64,000 nucleotides of DNA from PALSA-610 sp038213435 (GCA_038213435.1 JBBQTI010000006.1:1-64000); one strand, 5' to 3'; numbered from the stretch's first letter, positions 1 through 7,981 are shown. The notes: generated by a model from the sequence alone, not told the origin. Made by a program: numbers and translations.

Positions 1-593
1 CCGCCAACGACGGCGGCATCAACAACAACTGATCGCGATCGCCCGCCACGAAGTTGTAGGCCATGATCCATGATCACATCGCGCGCCAAAGCCAGGCGCG
101 ATAGTCAAGATTCGTGCGACAGCCTCCTCGGGCGCTGTTATTGCGAGCGCCGAAGCCCGCCCTGGCCCGTCGTCGTCGTGGAAGCCACGCGCTAATAACC
201 GCGCCAGCGAGGTGCCGCGACGGATGTCGCGCCGCACTTTCACCGCTGTACTCCCGAGCCCAGATCGGCAGTTCGGTGCGTGCAACCTGCCTCGCTGGAC
301 AGGTTCCTGCTCGCGTTCGCGAGCGTCCTCTACCGGCACTTCGGGGATGTCTTCGCGGACTTGAAGGGCGCGCGTTAGGGGCGCGCGTTTACCCAGGTGA
401 TCAGCACCTATTAGCGAGCGCACGTCGATGCGCGAGTGTCAGTTGGTGCGACCACGAGTGGCACGTCCGGGGCCACAGGTTTGGCCGCACGTCCGCCTGC
501 GGTTCGGCGCGCACGCGCGACCCTCGGTCGGTGGCGGGTACACCGAGCGGGCTTCGTCGGCGGACGTGCCCGGTCGGTCGTAGCGAAGAGCGA
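1..593. other. Gene-poor decayed left edge
   Basis: I see no intact gene here. A frame ending at a TGA at 30-32 (last residues ANDGGINNN) may be the tail of a gene that starts outside the window. Bases 127-185 are the first copy of a 59-bp direct repeat that matches part of a dprA remnant at 4104-4615. Just after it, 190-205 can be read as ALITA, a DprA-like motif, but in another frame. A short frame ending in a TAG at 373-375 reads plausibly as protein (FLLAFASVLYRHFGDVF) but has stops upstream. The whole stretch looks like eroded coding sequence. Confidence 0.45.
127..185 (+). repeat. 59-bp direct repeat, copy 1
   Basis: This copy is identical base for base to 4169-4227 and the flanks differ immediately on both sides. 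In the second copy the segment lies inside a dprA remnant and encodes the VVVVEA strand in one frame. The repeat carries the same 11-nt interruption of the dprA reading frame in both copies, so the two copies share a recent ancestor. Confidence 0.9.
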
Positions 594-1064
594 TTACGGA
601 TCTGCCGAGAGGACGGCGAATACGTCCCATTCGCCGGTAACGCCTTGGAAGGAACGCCGGCCTTGTGACTGGAGCTGGATCGTGGAGCCGACGACCAGGT
701 CTCTTATGGTTTGTGATACGAGCACCTGGCCGGGTTCGGTGCGGGCAGCGAGCTGCGTTGCGATGTCCAGTGCGATGCCACGGGCGCCGTCGTCGGTCAG
801 TTGGCACTCACCGCTGTGGACGGCCACTCCGAGCTTCGGTTCGTGGTTTGTGGTCTCGGAGATGAGCGTGAGTGCGCAGCGGATGGCCCGGGCGGGACCG
901 TCGAAGGCCGCCAGGCCGAGTTCCCGAAGCGGGCGGCCGTGGCAGCGTTCGATGATGGTGTCGATCGCGGCGTCGCGGCGCTTGGCAGGTTGTTGTGGGG
1001 CGACGGCGAGGATGGTTGCGAGAATTCGATCAAACGGTTTGCGCAATGAATGTTTCGATCTCAT
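594..1064 (-). CDS. Degenerate class III cyclase domain (pseudo-cyclase)
   Basis: The 156-residue product has the C-terminal half of an adenylate/guanylate cyclase domain: FDGPARAIRCAL, then a VAVHSGECQL strand and VLVSQTIRDLVVGS. This is the pattern seen at the end of alpha/beta hydrolase-cyclase fusion regulators. The usual N-terminal metal motif (LFTDIVGST) is absent after DRILATIL and the TAGDGF motif reads RELGLAA, so both metal-binding aspartates are missing and it should not make cyclic nucleotide. It starts at an ATG overlapping the 3' end of the upstream hydrolase gene by 35 bp in the +1 frame. The real product may be made by frameshifting, by reinitiation, or be the result of an indel that split one gene. 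Confidence 0.6.
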   Translation of the reverse strand: MRSKHSLRKPFDRILATILAVAPQQPAKRRDAAIDTIIERCHGRPLRELGLAAFDGPARAIRCALTLISETTNHEPKLGVAVHSGECQLTDDGARGIALDIATQLAARTEPGQVLVSQTIRDLVVGSTIQLQSQGRRSFQGVTGEWDVFAVLSADP

Positions 1065-2724
1065 TTGTGATGTCGTCGATCACGTCGGAAAGCCAGATCA
1101 GGTGGATGTCGCTGTCCAGTTCGACAAGGGTGGCGCCGGGGATCAGATCTCTGCTCAGCCGGGCAGCTTCCACAGGGACGTTCTGATCCCGCGCGGCGTG
1201 CACGATGAGCGTCGGGGCAGTGATCGTGGGAAGTGCGTGTCGTACGTCGATCTCCGCCAGCGCGCGCAAGAAGGCGGCCGCCGCGCTGGGGCTCGCGGAG
1301 GTCGTTTGGCAGCGAGCCCAGTACTCGAGCGCGATTGGGTCATTGGCGCGGCTCGGCGCGAGCAGGGAGATGCCGAAGTCGGTCCCCCAGTTGGCCTCCC
1401 ATTCTGAGATGAATGATTCGACGACGGCGCGGTCGAAGCCGAGGTCGTAGCCGTCGCCGTTGAGGAATCGGGCGGAACCGCCGTACAGGATCAGTGCCCG
1501 CGTCCGCTCGGGGTGCCCGGCCGCGAACAGCATCGCGGTGGATGCCCCGGCCGAGATCCCGAGGATCACGGCCTGCTGCGAGCCTGCGGCGTCGAGCACG
1601 CTGCGCGAGTCCTCGACCCACTGCTCCACGTCGATGTTCGCCGGGCGGTCGGAAAGACCCATGCCCCGCTTGTCGAACAGGATGAGCCGGCTGAATGACG
1701 CCAGCCGTCGGACGAGTCGATCGGTGGGAGCGTCCCACCACATGTCGAGGTGCGAGACGAAGCCGGGGATAGCGAGCACGTCGATCGGTCCGTCCCCCAC
1801 GATCTGGTACGCGACGTGCACGCCGTCTCGGCCGACTGCGTAGCGGACCGGCGACCGAAGCAATGGCGGTTCAGGGCCTGTGGATGCACGATCGTGGGAA
1901 AGTCCGTCGAGGGATAAGTCCTGGCCGAGCACGGCTTGCTCGAGACGCCGGAGCTCTCCGCCCGGTTCCAGACCCAGCTCGTCACGTAGCAGCCGTCGCG
2001 CGCGCTGATAGGCGGCGAGAGCGTCGGCCTGACGACCGCTTCCGTACAACGCGACGATGAGATGCCCCCACAGCCGTTCGCGGAACGGATGCTCGCGCAC
2101 CAACGCCTCGAGCTCTCCCACGAGCTCTGCATGGCAACCAGCAGCAAGATCAGCCGCTAGGCGTGCCTCAAGCGCGGTCAGGTACTCCTCCCGCAGGCGC
2201 ACCGCCTCAGCGGCAAGGCCGGTGTGCGACCCGACGCCCGCGAAGGGGTCGCCCCGCCATAGCACCACCGCCTCACCCAGCTTCTCGCGTGCCCGCGGTG
2301 TCGATCCCTTCCTGAGCGCATCGTCGCCCTCGCGAACCAGGCGCCGGAACCGGCCGACATCGACGTCGTCGACCGCGACGCGCAGCACATAGCCGGATGC
2401 CTCTGTGGCGACAACGTCGGAGCCCAACGCCCGACGAATATTCGATACGTAGGTCTGGAGCGTCTTGCGGGCGCTGGCCGGAGGGGCACCTCCCCACAGC
2501 GCATCGATGAGCGCGTCGGTACCCACGACCAAACCGGGACTCAACGCGAGGGCAGCGAGCTGCGACCGCTCCTTCGCGGCGCCCAAGACGACCTCGCCCG
2601 ACCCGCCCTCGACCCTGAACGGCCCGAGCAGGCTGACACGCACGAACCCAACGTTACGAGGTTCGCCTCGACCGCCGCTCGACCCGGCCCCGACCGGGGC
2701 CCGACCGACGAGTGGTTCGCTCAT
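1030..2724 (-). CDS. SARP-type (BTAD) regulator fused to alpha/beta hydrolase
   Basis: The N-terminal part is an OmpR-like winged helix (LLGPFRV, TLQTYVSNIRRALG), followed by a bacterial transcriptional activator domain (HPFRERLWGHLIVALYGSGR, DELGLEPG). From about residue 280 an alpha/beta hydrolase follows (VRYAVGRDGVHVAYQ), with GISAGAS as the nucleophile elbow and a late His (SDIHLIW). Such proteins usually continue into a class III cyclase; here the frame ends in TGA and the cyclase-like part continues in +1. The ATG at 2724 was chosen; a GTG at 2643, immediately before VSLLGPF, is also possible and fits the family better. Neither has a clear Shine-Dalgarno. It is divergent from the DUF4242 gene. 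The ligand or substrate is unknown. Confidence 0.75.
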   Translation of the reverse strand: MSEPLVGRAPVGAGSSGGRGEPRNVGFVRVSLLGPFRVEGGSGEVVLGAAKERSQLAALALSPGLVVGTDALIDALWGGAPPASARKTLQTYVSNIRRALGSDVVATEASGYVLRVAVDDVDVGRFRRLVREGDDALRKGSTPRAREKLGEAVVLWRGDPFAGVGSHTGLAAEAVRLREEYLTALEARLAADLAAGCHAELVGELEALVREHPFRERLWGHLIVALYGSGRQADALAAYQRARRLLRDELGLEPGGELRRLEQAVLGQDLSLDGLSHDRASTGPEPPLLRSPVRYAVGRDGVHVAYQIVGDGPIDVLAIPGFVSHLDMWWDAPTDRLVRRLASFSRLILFDKRGMGLSDRPANIDVEQWVEDSRSVLDAAGSQQAVILGISAGASTAMLFAAGHPERTRALILYGGSARFLNGDGYDLGFDRAVVESFISEWEANWGTDFGISLLAPSRANDPIALEYWARCQTTSASPSAAAAFLRALAEIDVRHALPTITAPTLIVHAARDQNVPVEAARLSRDLIPGATLVELDSDIHLIWLSDVIDDITNEIETFIAQTV

Positions 2725-2764
2725 CGCTGGACGCGACACCACGCGCCGAACAACGGAGGTGACC

Positions 2765-3049
2765 ATGCCACGTTTCGTCGTCCAACGAACGTTCCCCGAC
2801 GGTCTGGCGATCCCGACCACGCACGAAGGGGCCATGTCGTGCCTCGCCGTGATCGAAAACAACGCCGAGGAGGCCGTCACCTGGGTGACTTCCTACGTCA
2901 GCGTCGACACAGCGAAGACGTATTGCGTCTACGACGGTCCGAGCCCCGACTCGATCCAACGGGCCGCGACCGCCAACGGATTACCAGTCGACTCCATCAC
3001 CGAGGTGCGTGTACTCGACCCGTACTTCTACACCGGACCGACGTCATGA
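2765..3049 (+). CDS. DUF4242 family small protein
   Basis: The 94-residue product begins MPRFVVQRTFPDGL and has the compact ferredoxin-like pattern of DUF4242, related to the Streptomyces nickel-binding protein SCO4226. These proteins form small beta-sheet oligomers; the physiological role is not settled. The family often ends, as here, with DPYFYTGP. The gene starts 40 bp from the divergent SARP gene, so the two share a promoter region. The next gene's open frame touches its stop (ATGA at 3046-3049), but the better start of that gene is further downstream. Confidence 0.7.
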   Translation: MPRFVVQRTFPDGLAIPTTHEGAMSCLAVIENNAEEAVTWVTSYVSVDTAKTYCVYDGPSPDSIQRAATANGLPVDSITEVRVLDPYFYTGPTS

Positions 3050-3093
3050 ACGCCGAACCCCGACAGTCGGGGTCGTCGCAGAAGGAGACGAAC

Positions 3094-3627
3094 ATGAAAC
3101 GACCTGCAAGTGCGGTACCCACAACGGACGGGATCATCGTCATGCGCAAAGTCATCTCTCTTGTTGCCTTGGTCGGCTTGATCGCAGCGCTGAGTACAGG
3201 CGTCGCGTTCGGGGCCGCCAAAGGTACCAATCGACCAGTGACAGGCACGAGCGCATCGACCTCGACAATCAACCTCGCCACGGGGACGTTCACCGGTAAC
3301 GGGACCAGTCAGTTGTCCCACTTCGGGACGACCACCTTCCACAACGACGGCACGTTCACCCTCACGGGTCCGGACACGTTCAGCCTTGTGGGGACAGACA
3401 CCGAAGTGGCTGCGAATGGCGACAAGTTGTTCTCGACCTTCACGGTGACCGGGACGTTGTCCACCGGTAACAGCTCGGGCGTCTTCACGGCCACCGGCGG
3501 CACCGGTCGCTTCGTTGACGCCAGCGGGACGTTCACGATCGCCGCCACGAGCACAATTGTTTCGATCGTCGGGACAACCATCACGAGCAGCGACACCAAC
3601 ACGATCAACGGGCGAATCAGCTACTAG
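3094..3627 (+). CDS. Secreted Thr/Ser-rich beta-structured protein
   Basis: The 177-residue product has an export signal whose hydrophobic core is ISLVALVGLIAALSTGVAFG. The mature part is rich in Thr, Ser and Gly with alternating strands (LATGTFTGNG, TFTLTGPDTF, GTGRFVDASGTF), suggesting a beta-barrel or beta-sandwich secreted protein. The start at 3094 is preceded by AAGGAGA seven bases upstream; a second ATG at 3142 would give a shorter, more typical signal peptide. I do not recognise a named family. The window has another secreted protein of the same general style at 57780-58280. A strong hairpin follows the stop. Confidence 0.65.
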   Translation: MKRPASAVPTTDGIIVMRKVISLVALVGLIAALSTGVAFGAAKGTNRPVTGTSASTSTINLATGTFTGNGTSQLSHFGTTTFHNDGTFTLTGPDTFSLVGTDTEVAANGDKLFSTFTVTGTLSTGNSSGVFTATGGTGRFVDASGTFTIAATSTIVSIVGTTITSSDTNTINGRISY

Positions 3628-3636
3628 AGAATTCTC

Positions 3637-3671
3637 GGGGAGCCCGGCGTCAGACCGATGCCGGGCTCCCC
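3637..3671 (+). terminator. Hairpin terminator after the secreted-protein gene
   Basis: A perfect 12-bp inverted repeat (GGGGAGCCCGGC / GCCGGGCTCCCC) surrounds an 11-base loop, starting ten bases after the stop codon at 3625-3627. It is followed by CAAATAAT rather than a T-run, as is common for terminators in high-GC actinobacteria. Confidence 0.8.
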
Positions 3672-4103
3672 AAATAATCGGGTCTCGGTGGTCTCGCCAA
3701 GATCATTTGAAACACTCGTCCTGCGCAGACGCGCTGTTTCGGCAGCCACGATTGGCTGTGCAAAGCCGTGGCGGTGCTCACGGTCGGTGCATCGTTGATT
3801 TCGTGGGTGCCATGGCCGGCGAAGTCGAGTATGCCGAATGGCGCAGTGACCTTCGGCAAGACCGGCGTCGAACCCGCCAATGACGACGCAGCCGTTACTT
3901 GAGTCGAGACGTTCCACGACGTTCGAAGGGCACCGAGCACAACGCAGCCAATCGAGCCGTGTCGCCCAACGTGAGGCGTCAGCTGACGACGATGGTCAAC
4001 GCGCGGTCGCGTCGGCACCGCGACCCGAACCGCCACTGCTCGAGGCTCGAGGCACTCCCGCCACATTCGAGGTTCCAACCGAGGTGCCCCATACCGCCGG
4101 GTA
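3672..4103. other. Intergenic region without recognisable gene
   Basis: About 430 bases follow the terminator. Open frames exist on both strands, but none has a start with a ribosome site, a domain pattern or a recognisable neighbour link. The stretch ends where the dprA remnant begins. Confidence 0.5.
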
Positions 4104-4615
4104 GGTGGCGCGCTATTCGGCTCGACAGCCGCGCCTGCTTGCTATCGCGAGCGCGTACCGATTGCCCGCTCGGGCGCTGTTATTGCGAGCGCCGAAGCCC
4201 GCCCTGGCCCGTCGTCGTCGTGGAAGCGACATGCAGCGGCGGCGCTCGGATCACCGCGAACGACGGCGCGCGCTTCGGCCGCGACGTCTATGCGCTGCCG
4301 GGTTCGCGTCGCAATCCGGCCGCGGCCGGCTGCAACGCGCTCCTACTCGACGGCGCGAAACCACTCCTCGATCCGGCCGACGTGCTGTTCGCCATCGGCC
4401 GCGGGGGAACAGCCGTTGGCGGTTGGTCGGCTGCGCCACCACCCGTCGACCCCGACCAGCGGGCCGTGCTGCGGGCCCTGGCGGGCGAACCCGCCACGAT
4501 CGACGAGATCGAACGACGCGTGGGCTTCCCGGCCGACCGGCTCGGTTCCGCCCTGCGCGCCCTCGAAGTCGGCGGACATATCGTCCGTAAGCGGGGCCTG
4601 TGGTGGCCTCGTTGA
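4104..4615 (+). pseudogene. dprA remnant (C-terminal half of DNA-processing protein A)
   Basis: The 3' part reads as the C-terminal half of DprA, the ssDNA-binding RecA loader of natural transformation: VVVVEAT, ARITANDGARFGRDVYALPG, NPAAAGCNALLLDGAK, then a C-terminal winged helix (PATIDEIERRVGFPADRLGSAL). Upstream the similarity continues in a different frame (RERVPIARSGAVIASAEA), separated by an 11-nt insertion around 4200-4210. The N-terminal half is absent, so it is a pseudogene. In actinobacteria dprA usually sits beside yraN and comM; yraN is 1.5 kb away here on the opposite strand, so a rearrangement broke the cluster. Part of the remnant is duplicated at 127-185. Confidence 0.75.
4169..4227 (+). 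repeat. 59-bp direct repeat, copy 2
   Basis: This copy is identical to 127-185 and lies inside the dprA remnant, ending just after the codons for VVVVEA. The spacing between copies is 4042 bp. Confidence 0.9.
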
Positions 4616-4649
4616 GTCAACTCTCGGCTCGGAGCGCCGAAAAAGATCT

Positions 4650-4850
4650 GTGGAGCTCTCCCAGTGCCCGTACGACCACACGGCGATTGCCGCCGAGGTC
4701 TGCTCAGGCGGATCCGTCGTGTTGACCTGCCCGGCCTGCGAGGCCGCTTGGGAATGGCACGGTGCGTGGCTGCGGCGGCTGCGGGAGCCGGATCGCGAGA
4801 AGATGCGCCGCGCCCGGACAAATACCAAGCCCAGCGAGTCCACGACCTAG
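4650..4850 (+). CDS. Small zinc-ribbon-like protein
   Basis: The 66-residue product starts at a GTG and has CPYD near the N-terminus and CPAC about 24 residues later, followed by a Trp-rich segment (EAAWEWHGAWLRRLREPDRE) and a basic tail. The Cys pattern suggests a single metal-binding knuckle or a two-Cys redox motif. Similar short proteins with CPxD and CPxC are found in actinobacteria but I cannot name a family. There is only a weak purine-rich site (GAAAAAGA) upstream, so the start is uncertain. It follows the dprA remnant on the same strand. Confidence 0.45.
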   Translation: MELSQCPYDHTAIAAEVCSGGSVVLTCPACEAAWEWHGAWLRRLREPDREKMRRARTNTKPSESTT

Positions 4851-4869
4851 CGATCGCCCCCAATCGGTA

Positions 4870-4911
4870 AGTGTCGGGAGGCAGTGAGTGTCGGGAGGCA
4901 GTGAGCGTCGG
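4870..4911. repeat. 17-bp tandem repeat
   Basis: AGTGTCGGGAGGCAGTG occurs twice in tandem (4870-4886, 4887-4903) and a third, partial copy (AGCGTCGG) follows. It lies between a small ORF and the convergent enoyl-CoA hydratase gene. Confidence 0.85.
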
Positions 4912-4994
4912 AAGCCGGGTTCCCGCCGAGCAGCGAACGGGGCCCGAGCGGCGCGCCCAGAGCGGGCGTTTTCGTAGTCGGTTCGCCGGCTCGC

Positions 4995-5798
4995 CTACTC
5001 GCCGGTGAAACGTGGCTCGCGCTTCTCGACGAACGCGAGCATCGCCTCCGCGGTGTCGCTCGGCGAGAACATCAGCGCCTGGGCCACGTCCTCGAACTCG
5101 ATTGCCTCCGCCATCGTGTGACTCGAACCATCGTTCAGCTGGCGCTTGATGACCGCGAGCTGCAGCGGCGGCATCGCCGCGAGCCGGATCGCCAGCGCGC
5201 CGACCTCCATGTAGAGGCGATCGTGCGGAACGACATGATTCACGAGACCGATGCGTTCGGCTTCCGCCGCGTCGATGATGTCGGCCAGGAACGCGAGCTC
5301 TTTCGCCCGATGCAGTCCCTCCAATCTGGGCAGGAGCCACGAGCCGCCGAAGTCGAGCGCGAGACCGCGTCTGGCGAAGATCTCGGTGAAGCGCGCCCGA
5401 TCGGATGCCAAGATCAGATCGCAGCCGAGCGCGAGATTGCATCCGGCACCCGCCGCGACGCCGTTCACTGCCGCGATGGTGGGCAGGGGGAGCTCGTGGA
5501 GCCGCAATGCGGCGCGGCCGACCATGCGCATCGACGCCACGGACGCCCCCGCTCCGGTCGGCGCATCGCCGGCCGCGGCCGCGGTGAGATCGGCGCCCGA
5601 GCAGAACGCGTCACCGGCACCGGTGATCACGAGGACACGATCGTCGCGACGGGTCGCGAGGTCGTCGAAGATCTCAGCCAGCCCCCGCCACATCTCTCCC
5701 GTGATGGCGTTCTTGCGTTCCGGCCGGTCGATCGTGAGCGTCACCACCCCGCCGGCCCGTTCGACGCGCAAGCCGTCCAAGTCGCCCTCATCCCTCAC
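4995..5798 (-). CDS. Enoyl-CoA hydratase/isomerase (PaaG-like)
   Basis: The 267-residue crotonase-fold protein should act on an acyl-CoA double bond in the cytoplasm. Oxyanion-hole segments are FCSGADL and NGVAAGAGCNLAL. The second catalytic region reads FTEIFARRGLALDFGGSW, which resembles PaaG-type isomerases (epoxyphenylacetyl-CoA isomerase and relatives) more than classic enoyl-CoA hydratase, because of the Asp in LALDFGG. The ending (EKREPRFTGE) is usual for the family. It is the last gene of the minus-strand block. The exact substrate cannot be assigned. Confidence 0.85.
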   Translation of the reverse strand: MRDEGDLDGLRVERAGGVVTLTIDRPERKNAITGEMWRGLAEIFDDLATRRDDRVLVITGAGDAFCSGADLTAAAAGDAPTGAGASVASMRMVGRAALRLHELPLPTIAAVNGVAAGAGCNLALGCDLILASDRARFTEIFARRGLALDFGGSWLLPRLEGLHRAKELAFLADIIDAAEAERIGLVNHVVPHDRLYMEVGALAIRLAAMPPLQLAVIKRQLNDGSSHTMAEAIEFEDVAQALMFSPSDTAEAMLAFVEKREPRFTGE

Positions 5799-5850
5799 GT
5801 CTCGTCATGTGGGCCGACCCGCCCGCCGGCGGCGATACCGTAACCGTCGC

Positions 5851-6111
5851 ATGAGCACGCACGGGTGGACGGAGCCTGACGACGGTGTCGACGTACGACA
5901 CGTACAGCCGTACGAAGCAGACAAGACCTACCGCTGCCCCGGCTGCGACCACGAGATCGGGCCCGGTGTCGGCCACGAGGTCGTGGTTCCTCGTGAGCAC
6001 CCCGAGGAGCGACGCCACTGGCACAGCGGTTGCTGGCACCGCGCCGCGCGTCAGCGCGAGCGTGCGTCGTCTCACCCGGTCCGTCGCCCGTCTCGCCCAC
6101 GCAAACGCTGA
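5851..6111 (+). CDS. Conserved actinobacterial small Cys/His protein
   Basis: The 86-residue product has YRCPGCDHEIGPGVGHEVV followed by a cluster of His and Trp (ERRHWHSGCWHRA) and a basic tail. This matches a small, conserved actinobacterial family often labelled 'ATP/GTP-binding protein', which lacks any nucleotide-binding motif and looks like a zinc protein (CxxC ... H ... C). It is the only plus-strand gene in the 4995-25049 block and is divergent from the enoyl-CoA hydratase gene and convergent with yraN (3 bases between stops). Confidence 0.7.
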   Translation: MSTHGWTEPDDGVDVRHVQPYEADKTYRCPGCDHEIGPGVGHEVVVPREHPEERRHWHSGCWHRAARQRERASSHPVRRPSRPRKR

Positions 6112-6115
6112 CCCG

Positions 6116-6475
6116 TCAGAACGCGGCTTCGAGCACGTCGACGATCCACGCGCCGCGCCCGTCGGGTCTCACCGACGCGACGTCGAACCGCAACACGTCG
6201 GCGCGCGCCTCGTTGTCAGCCAGCCAGCGGACCGCGAGCTTTCGCAGCCGTGTCTGTTTGCGCCACGTCACCGCTTCCGCGGGCGTCCCGAAGGCATCGC
6301 CCCGCCTGGTCTTCACCTCGCAGAACACGATCGTCGCGTCGCGCCGGGCGACGAGGTCGATCTCCCCTTCTCGCACCCGCCAGTTCCGAACGAGCAGCGA
6401 GTACCCAGCCGCGGCGTACCACTGCGCGACCGCGTCTTCTCCCGACGCCCCGACCGCGCGCCGCGCATCGGTCAT
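6116..6475 (-). CDS. yraN: YraN/UPF0102 family nuclease-like protein
   Basis: The 119-residue protein has the endonuclease-like core of UPF0102: GASGEDAVAQWYAAAGY, then REGEIDLVARRDATIVFCEVKTRRG, with the E-D-ExK constellation typical of restriction-endonuclease folds. A role in DNA processing or Holliday junction metabolism is suspected for the family but not established. It starts directly after the DUF2469 stop codon (no spacer), so the two are co-translated. In many actinobacteria comM and dprA follow it; here they are missing and only a dprA remnant lies beyond. Confidence 0.9.
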   Translation of the reverse strand: MTDARRAVGASGEDAVAQWYAAAGYSLLVRNWRVREGEIDLVARRDATIVFCEVKTRRGDAFGTPAEAVTWRKQTRLRKLAVRWLADNEARADVLRFDVASVRPDGRGAWIVDVLEAAF

Positions 6476-6769
6476 CTAGAGCTCCTTGCCGGGAAGCTCC
6501 TCGATGTTCACGTCTCGGAACGTGACGACGTGGACGTCGGCGACGAACCGGGTCGGCCGGTACATGTCCCACACCCATGCGTCTCGTAGCTGCAGCTCGA
6601 AGTAGGTGCGGCCGTTGTCCTGTTTGGCGTCGAGCTTCACGTCGTTCGCGAGGTAGAAGCGGCGCTCGGTCTCGACGACGTACTGGAACATCGGCAACAC
6701 ATCGCGGTACTCGCGATAGAGCTGTAGCTCGATCTCCGTCTCGTACCGTTCGAGGTCCTCGGCGCTCAT
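6476..6769 (-). CDS. DUF2469 family protein
   Basis: The 97-residue acidic protein starts MSAEDLERYETEIELQLYRE and ends DVNIEELPGKEL. This is the highly conserved DUF2469 family, found almost only in actinobacteria between rplS and yraN. The function is unknown. The ATG at 6769 was chosen because the conserved family N-terminus is MSAEDLE. Confidence 0.92.
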   Translation of the reverse strand: MSAEDLERYETEIELQLYREYRDVLPMFQYVVETERRFYLANDVKLDAKQDNGRTYFELQLRDAWVWDMYRPTRFVADVHVVTFRDVNIEELPGKEL

Positions 6770-6834
6770 CGGAGCCAGTGTACGACCGGCCCCACGGCAC
6801 CCTTGGCGGCCCGAAGCGCCCTGCACAGATCGGG

Positions 6835-7179
6835 TCAGAACCGCTTTTCTTTGACCTTTGCGGCCTTTCCGATCCGATCGCGCAGGTAGTACAGCTTGGC
6901 CCGGCGGACGTCGCCCCCAGTGATGACCTCGATGCGGGCGATGATCGGCGAATGCACCGGAAAGGTGCGCTCCACGCCGACGCCGAAGCTGATCTTTCGG
7001 ACCGAGAACGTCTCCCGGGCACCACCGCCTTGGCGGCGGATCACCACACCCTGGAATACCTGGACCCGCTCTCGGTTGCCTTCGACGACGCGGACGTGCA
7101 CCTTCAGGGTGTCTCCGGGGCCGAAATCGGGCACGTCGTCGCGCAGGCCGGCGCGGTCGACAAGATCGGTGCGGTGCAT
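6835..7179 (-). CDS. rplS: 50S ribosomal protein bL19
   Basis: The 114-residue protein contains the bL19 core DTLKVHVRVVEGNRERVQVF, IRRQGGG, VGVERTFPVHSP and the C-terminal RRAKLYYLRDRIGKAAKVKE. bL19 sits at the 30S-50S interface. The ATG at 7179 gives the family length; the open frame extends further upstream but without similarity. It lies downstream of trmD, in the order shared by most bacteria (rpsP-rimM-trmD-rplS). Confidence 0.95.
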   Translation of the reverse strand: MHRTDLVDRAGLRDDVPDFGPGDTLKVHVRVVEGNRERVQVFQGVVIRRQGGGARETFSVRKISFGVGVERTFPVHSPIIARIEVITGGDVRRAKLYYLRDRIGKAAKVKEKRF

Positions 7180-7229
7180 GAGGGGCTCTCCCGTGGAGGC
7201 GCGCGCCCTGGCGAGCGCGACCAGAGATG

Positions 7230-7973
7230 CTAGCGGGGCGCCAAGTCGTCGGGGAATTCGTCGTCCGGGAACTCGGCCAGCAGGGCCTCCTCGGCCGGCG
7301 CAAGGGGAAACGTGACGAGATCCGGCCGGCGCGCGAGGGTCCGGCGCAGCGCTTGCGCATCGCGCCACCGAGCGACGCGCGCGTGATCGCCCGAGCGCAG
7401 CACCGCGGGCACAGCCAAACCGCGGAACTCGGCCGGACGCGTGTACTGCGGGTACTCGAGCCGGCCATCCGTGAACGACTCCTCCGCCGCCGACGCCTCG
7501 TTTCCCATTACGCCGGGAAGCAGGCGTGCCACCGTCTCGATGACGACGAGCGCGGCGCCCTCGCCGCCCGCGAGGACGAAATCACCGATGGAGAGCTCGC
7601 CGTCGCAGAGGTGATCGGGGACGCGCTGGTCGACGCCCTCGTACCGCCCGCAGATCAGGGAGAACCCGCCACCGGTCGAGAGCTCTCGCGCCAGTTCCTG
7701 GTCGAACCGGCGACCGCTGGCCGACAACAGCAGCAATGGCCGCGCCGGCTGTACCGCCTCGACCGCCGCGAACATCGGCTCCGGCATCATCACCATCCCC
7801 GCACCACCCCCGAACGGCTCGTCGTCCACGCTCCGATATCGGTCGGCCGTGAACGCGCGCAGGTCGTGTAGTCGCACATCGAGCAGGCCCGCCGTGCGCG
7901 CGCGTCCGAGAAGCGATACCTGTAACGGCGGCCGGAGATACTCGGGGAAGATCGAGAAGACGTCGATGCGCAT
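7230..7973 (-). CDS. trmD: tRNA (guanine-N1)-methyltransferase
   Basis: The 247-residue SPOUT enzyme methylates G37 N1 of tRNAs with a CCN, CUN or CGG anticodon, preventing +1 frameshifts. It starts MRIDVFSIFPEYL and has the trefoil-knot SAM site: LICGRYEGVDQRV, SIGDFVLAGGE and LPGVMGNEAS, followed by the substrate loop EYPQYTRP. The length is normal. It is 8 bases downstream of rimM. Confidence 0.97.
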   Translation of the reverse strand: MRIDVFSIFPEYLRPPLQVSLLGRARTAGLLDVRLHDLRAFTADRYRSVDDEPFGGGAGMVMMPEPMFAAVEAVQPARPLLLLSASGRRFDQELARELSTGGGFSLICGRYEGVDQRVPDHLCDGELSIGDFVLAGGEGAALVVIETVARLLPGVMGNEASAAEESFTDGRLEYPQYTRPAEFRGLAVPAVLRSGDHARVARWRDAQALRRTLARRPDLVTFPLAPAEEALLAEFPDDEFPDDLAPR

Positions 7974-7981
7974 GGTTCAGG

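Noticed and set aside
436..1407. 323-codon plus-strand frame over the cyclase and hydrolase part
   Set aside because: No recognisable domain and it opposes well-supported minus-strand sequence.
127..4227. The 59-bp repeats as attachment sites of an integrated element
   Set aside because: No integrase, tRNA or phage-like gene lies between them, and the repeat is dprA-derived coding sequence.
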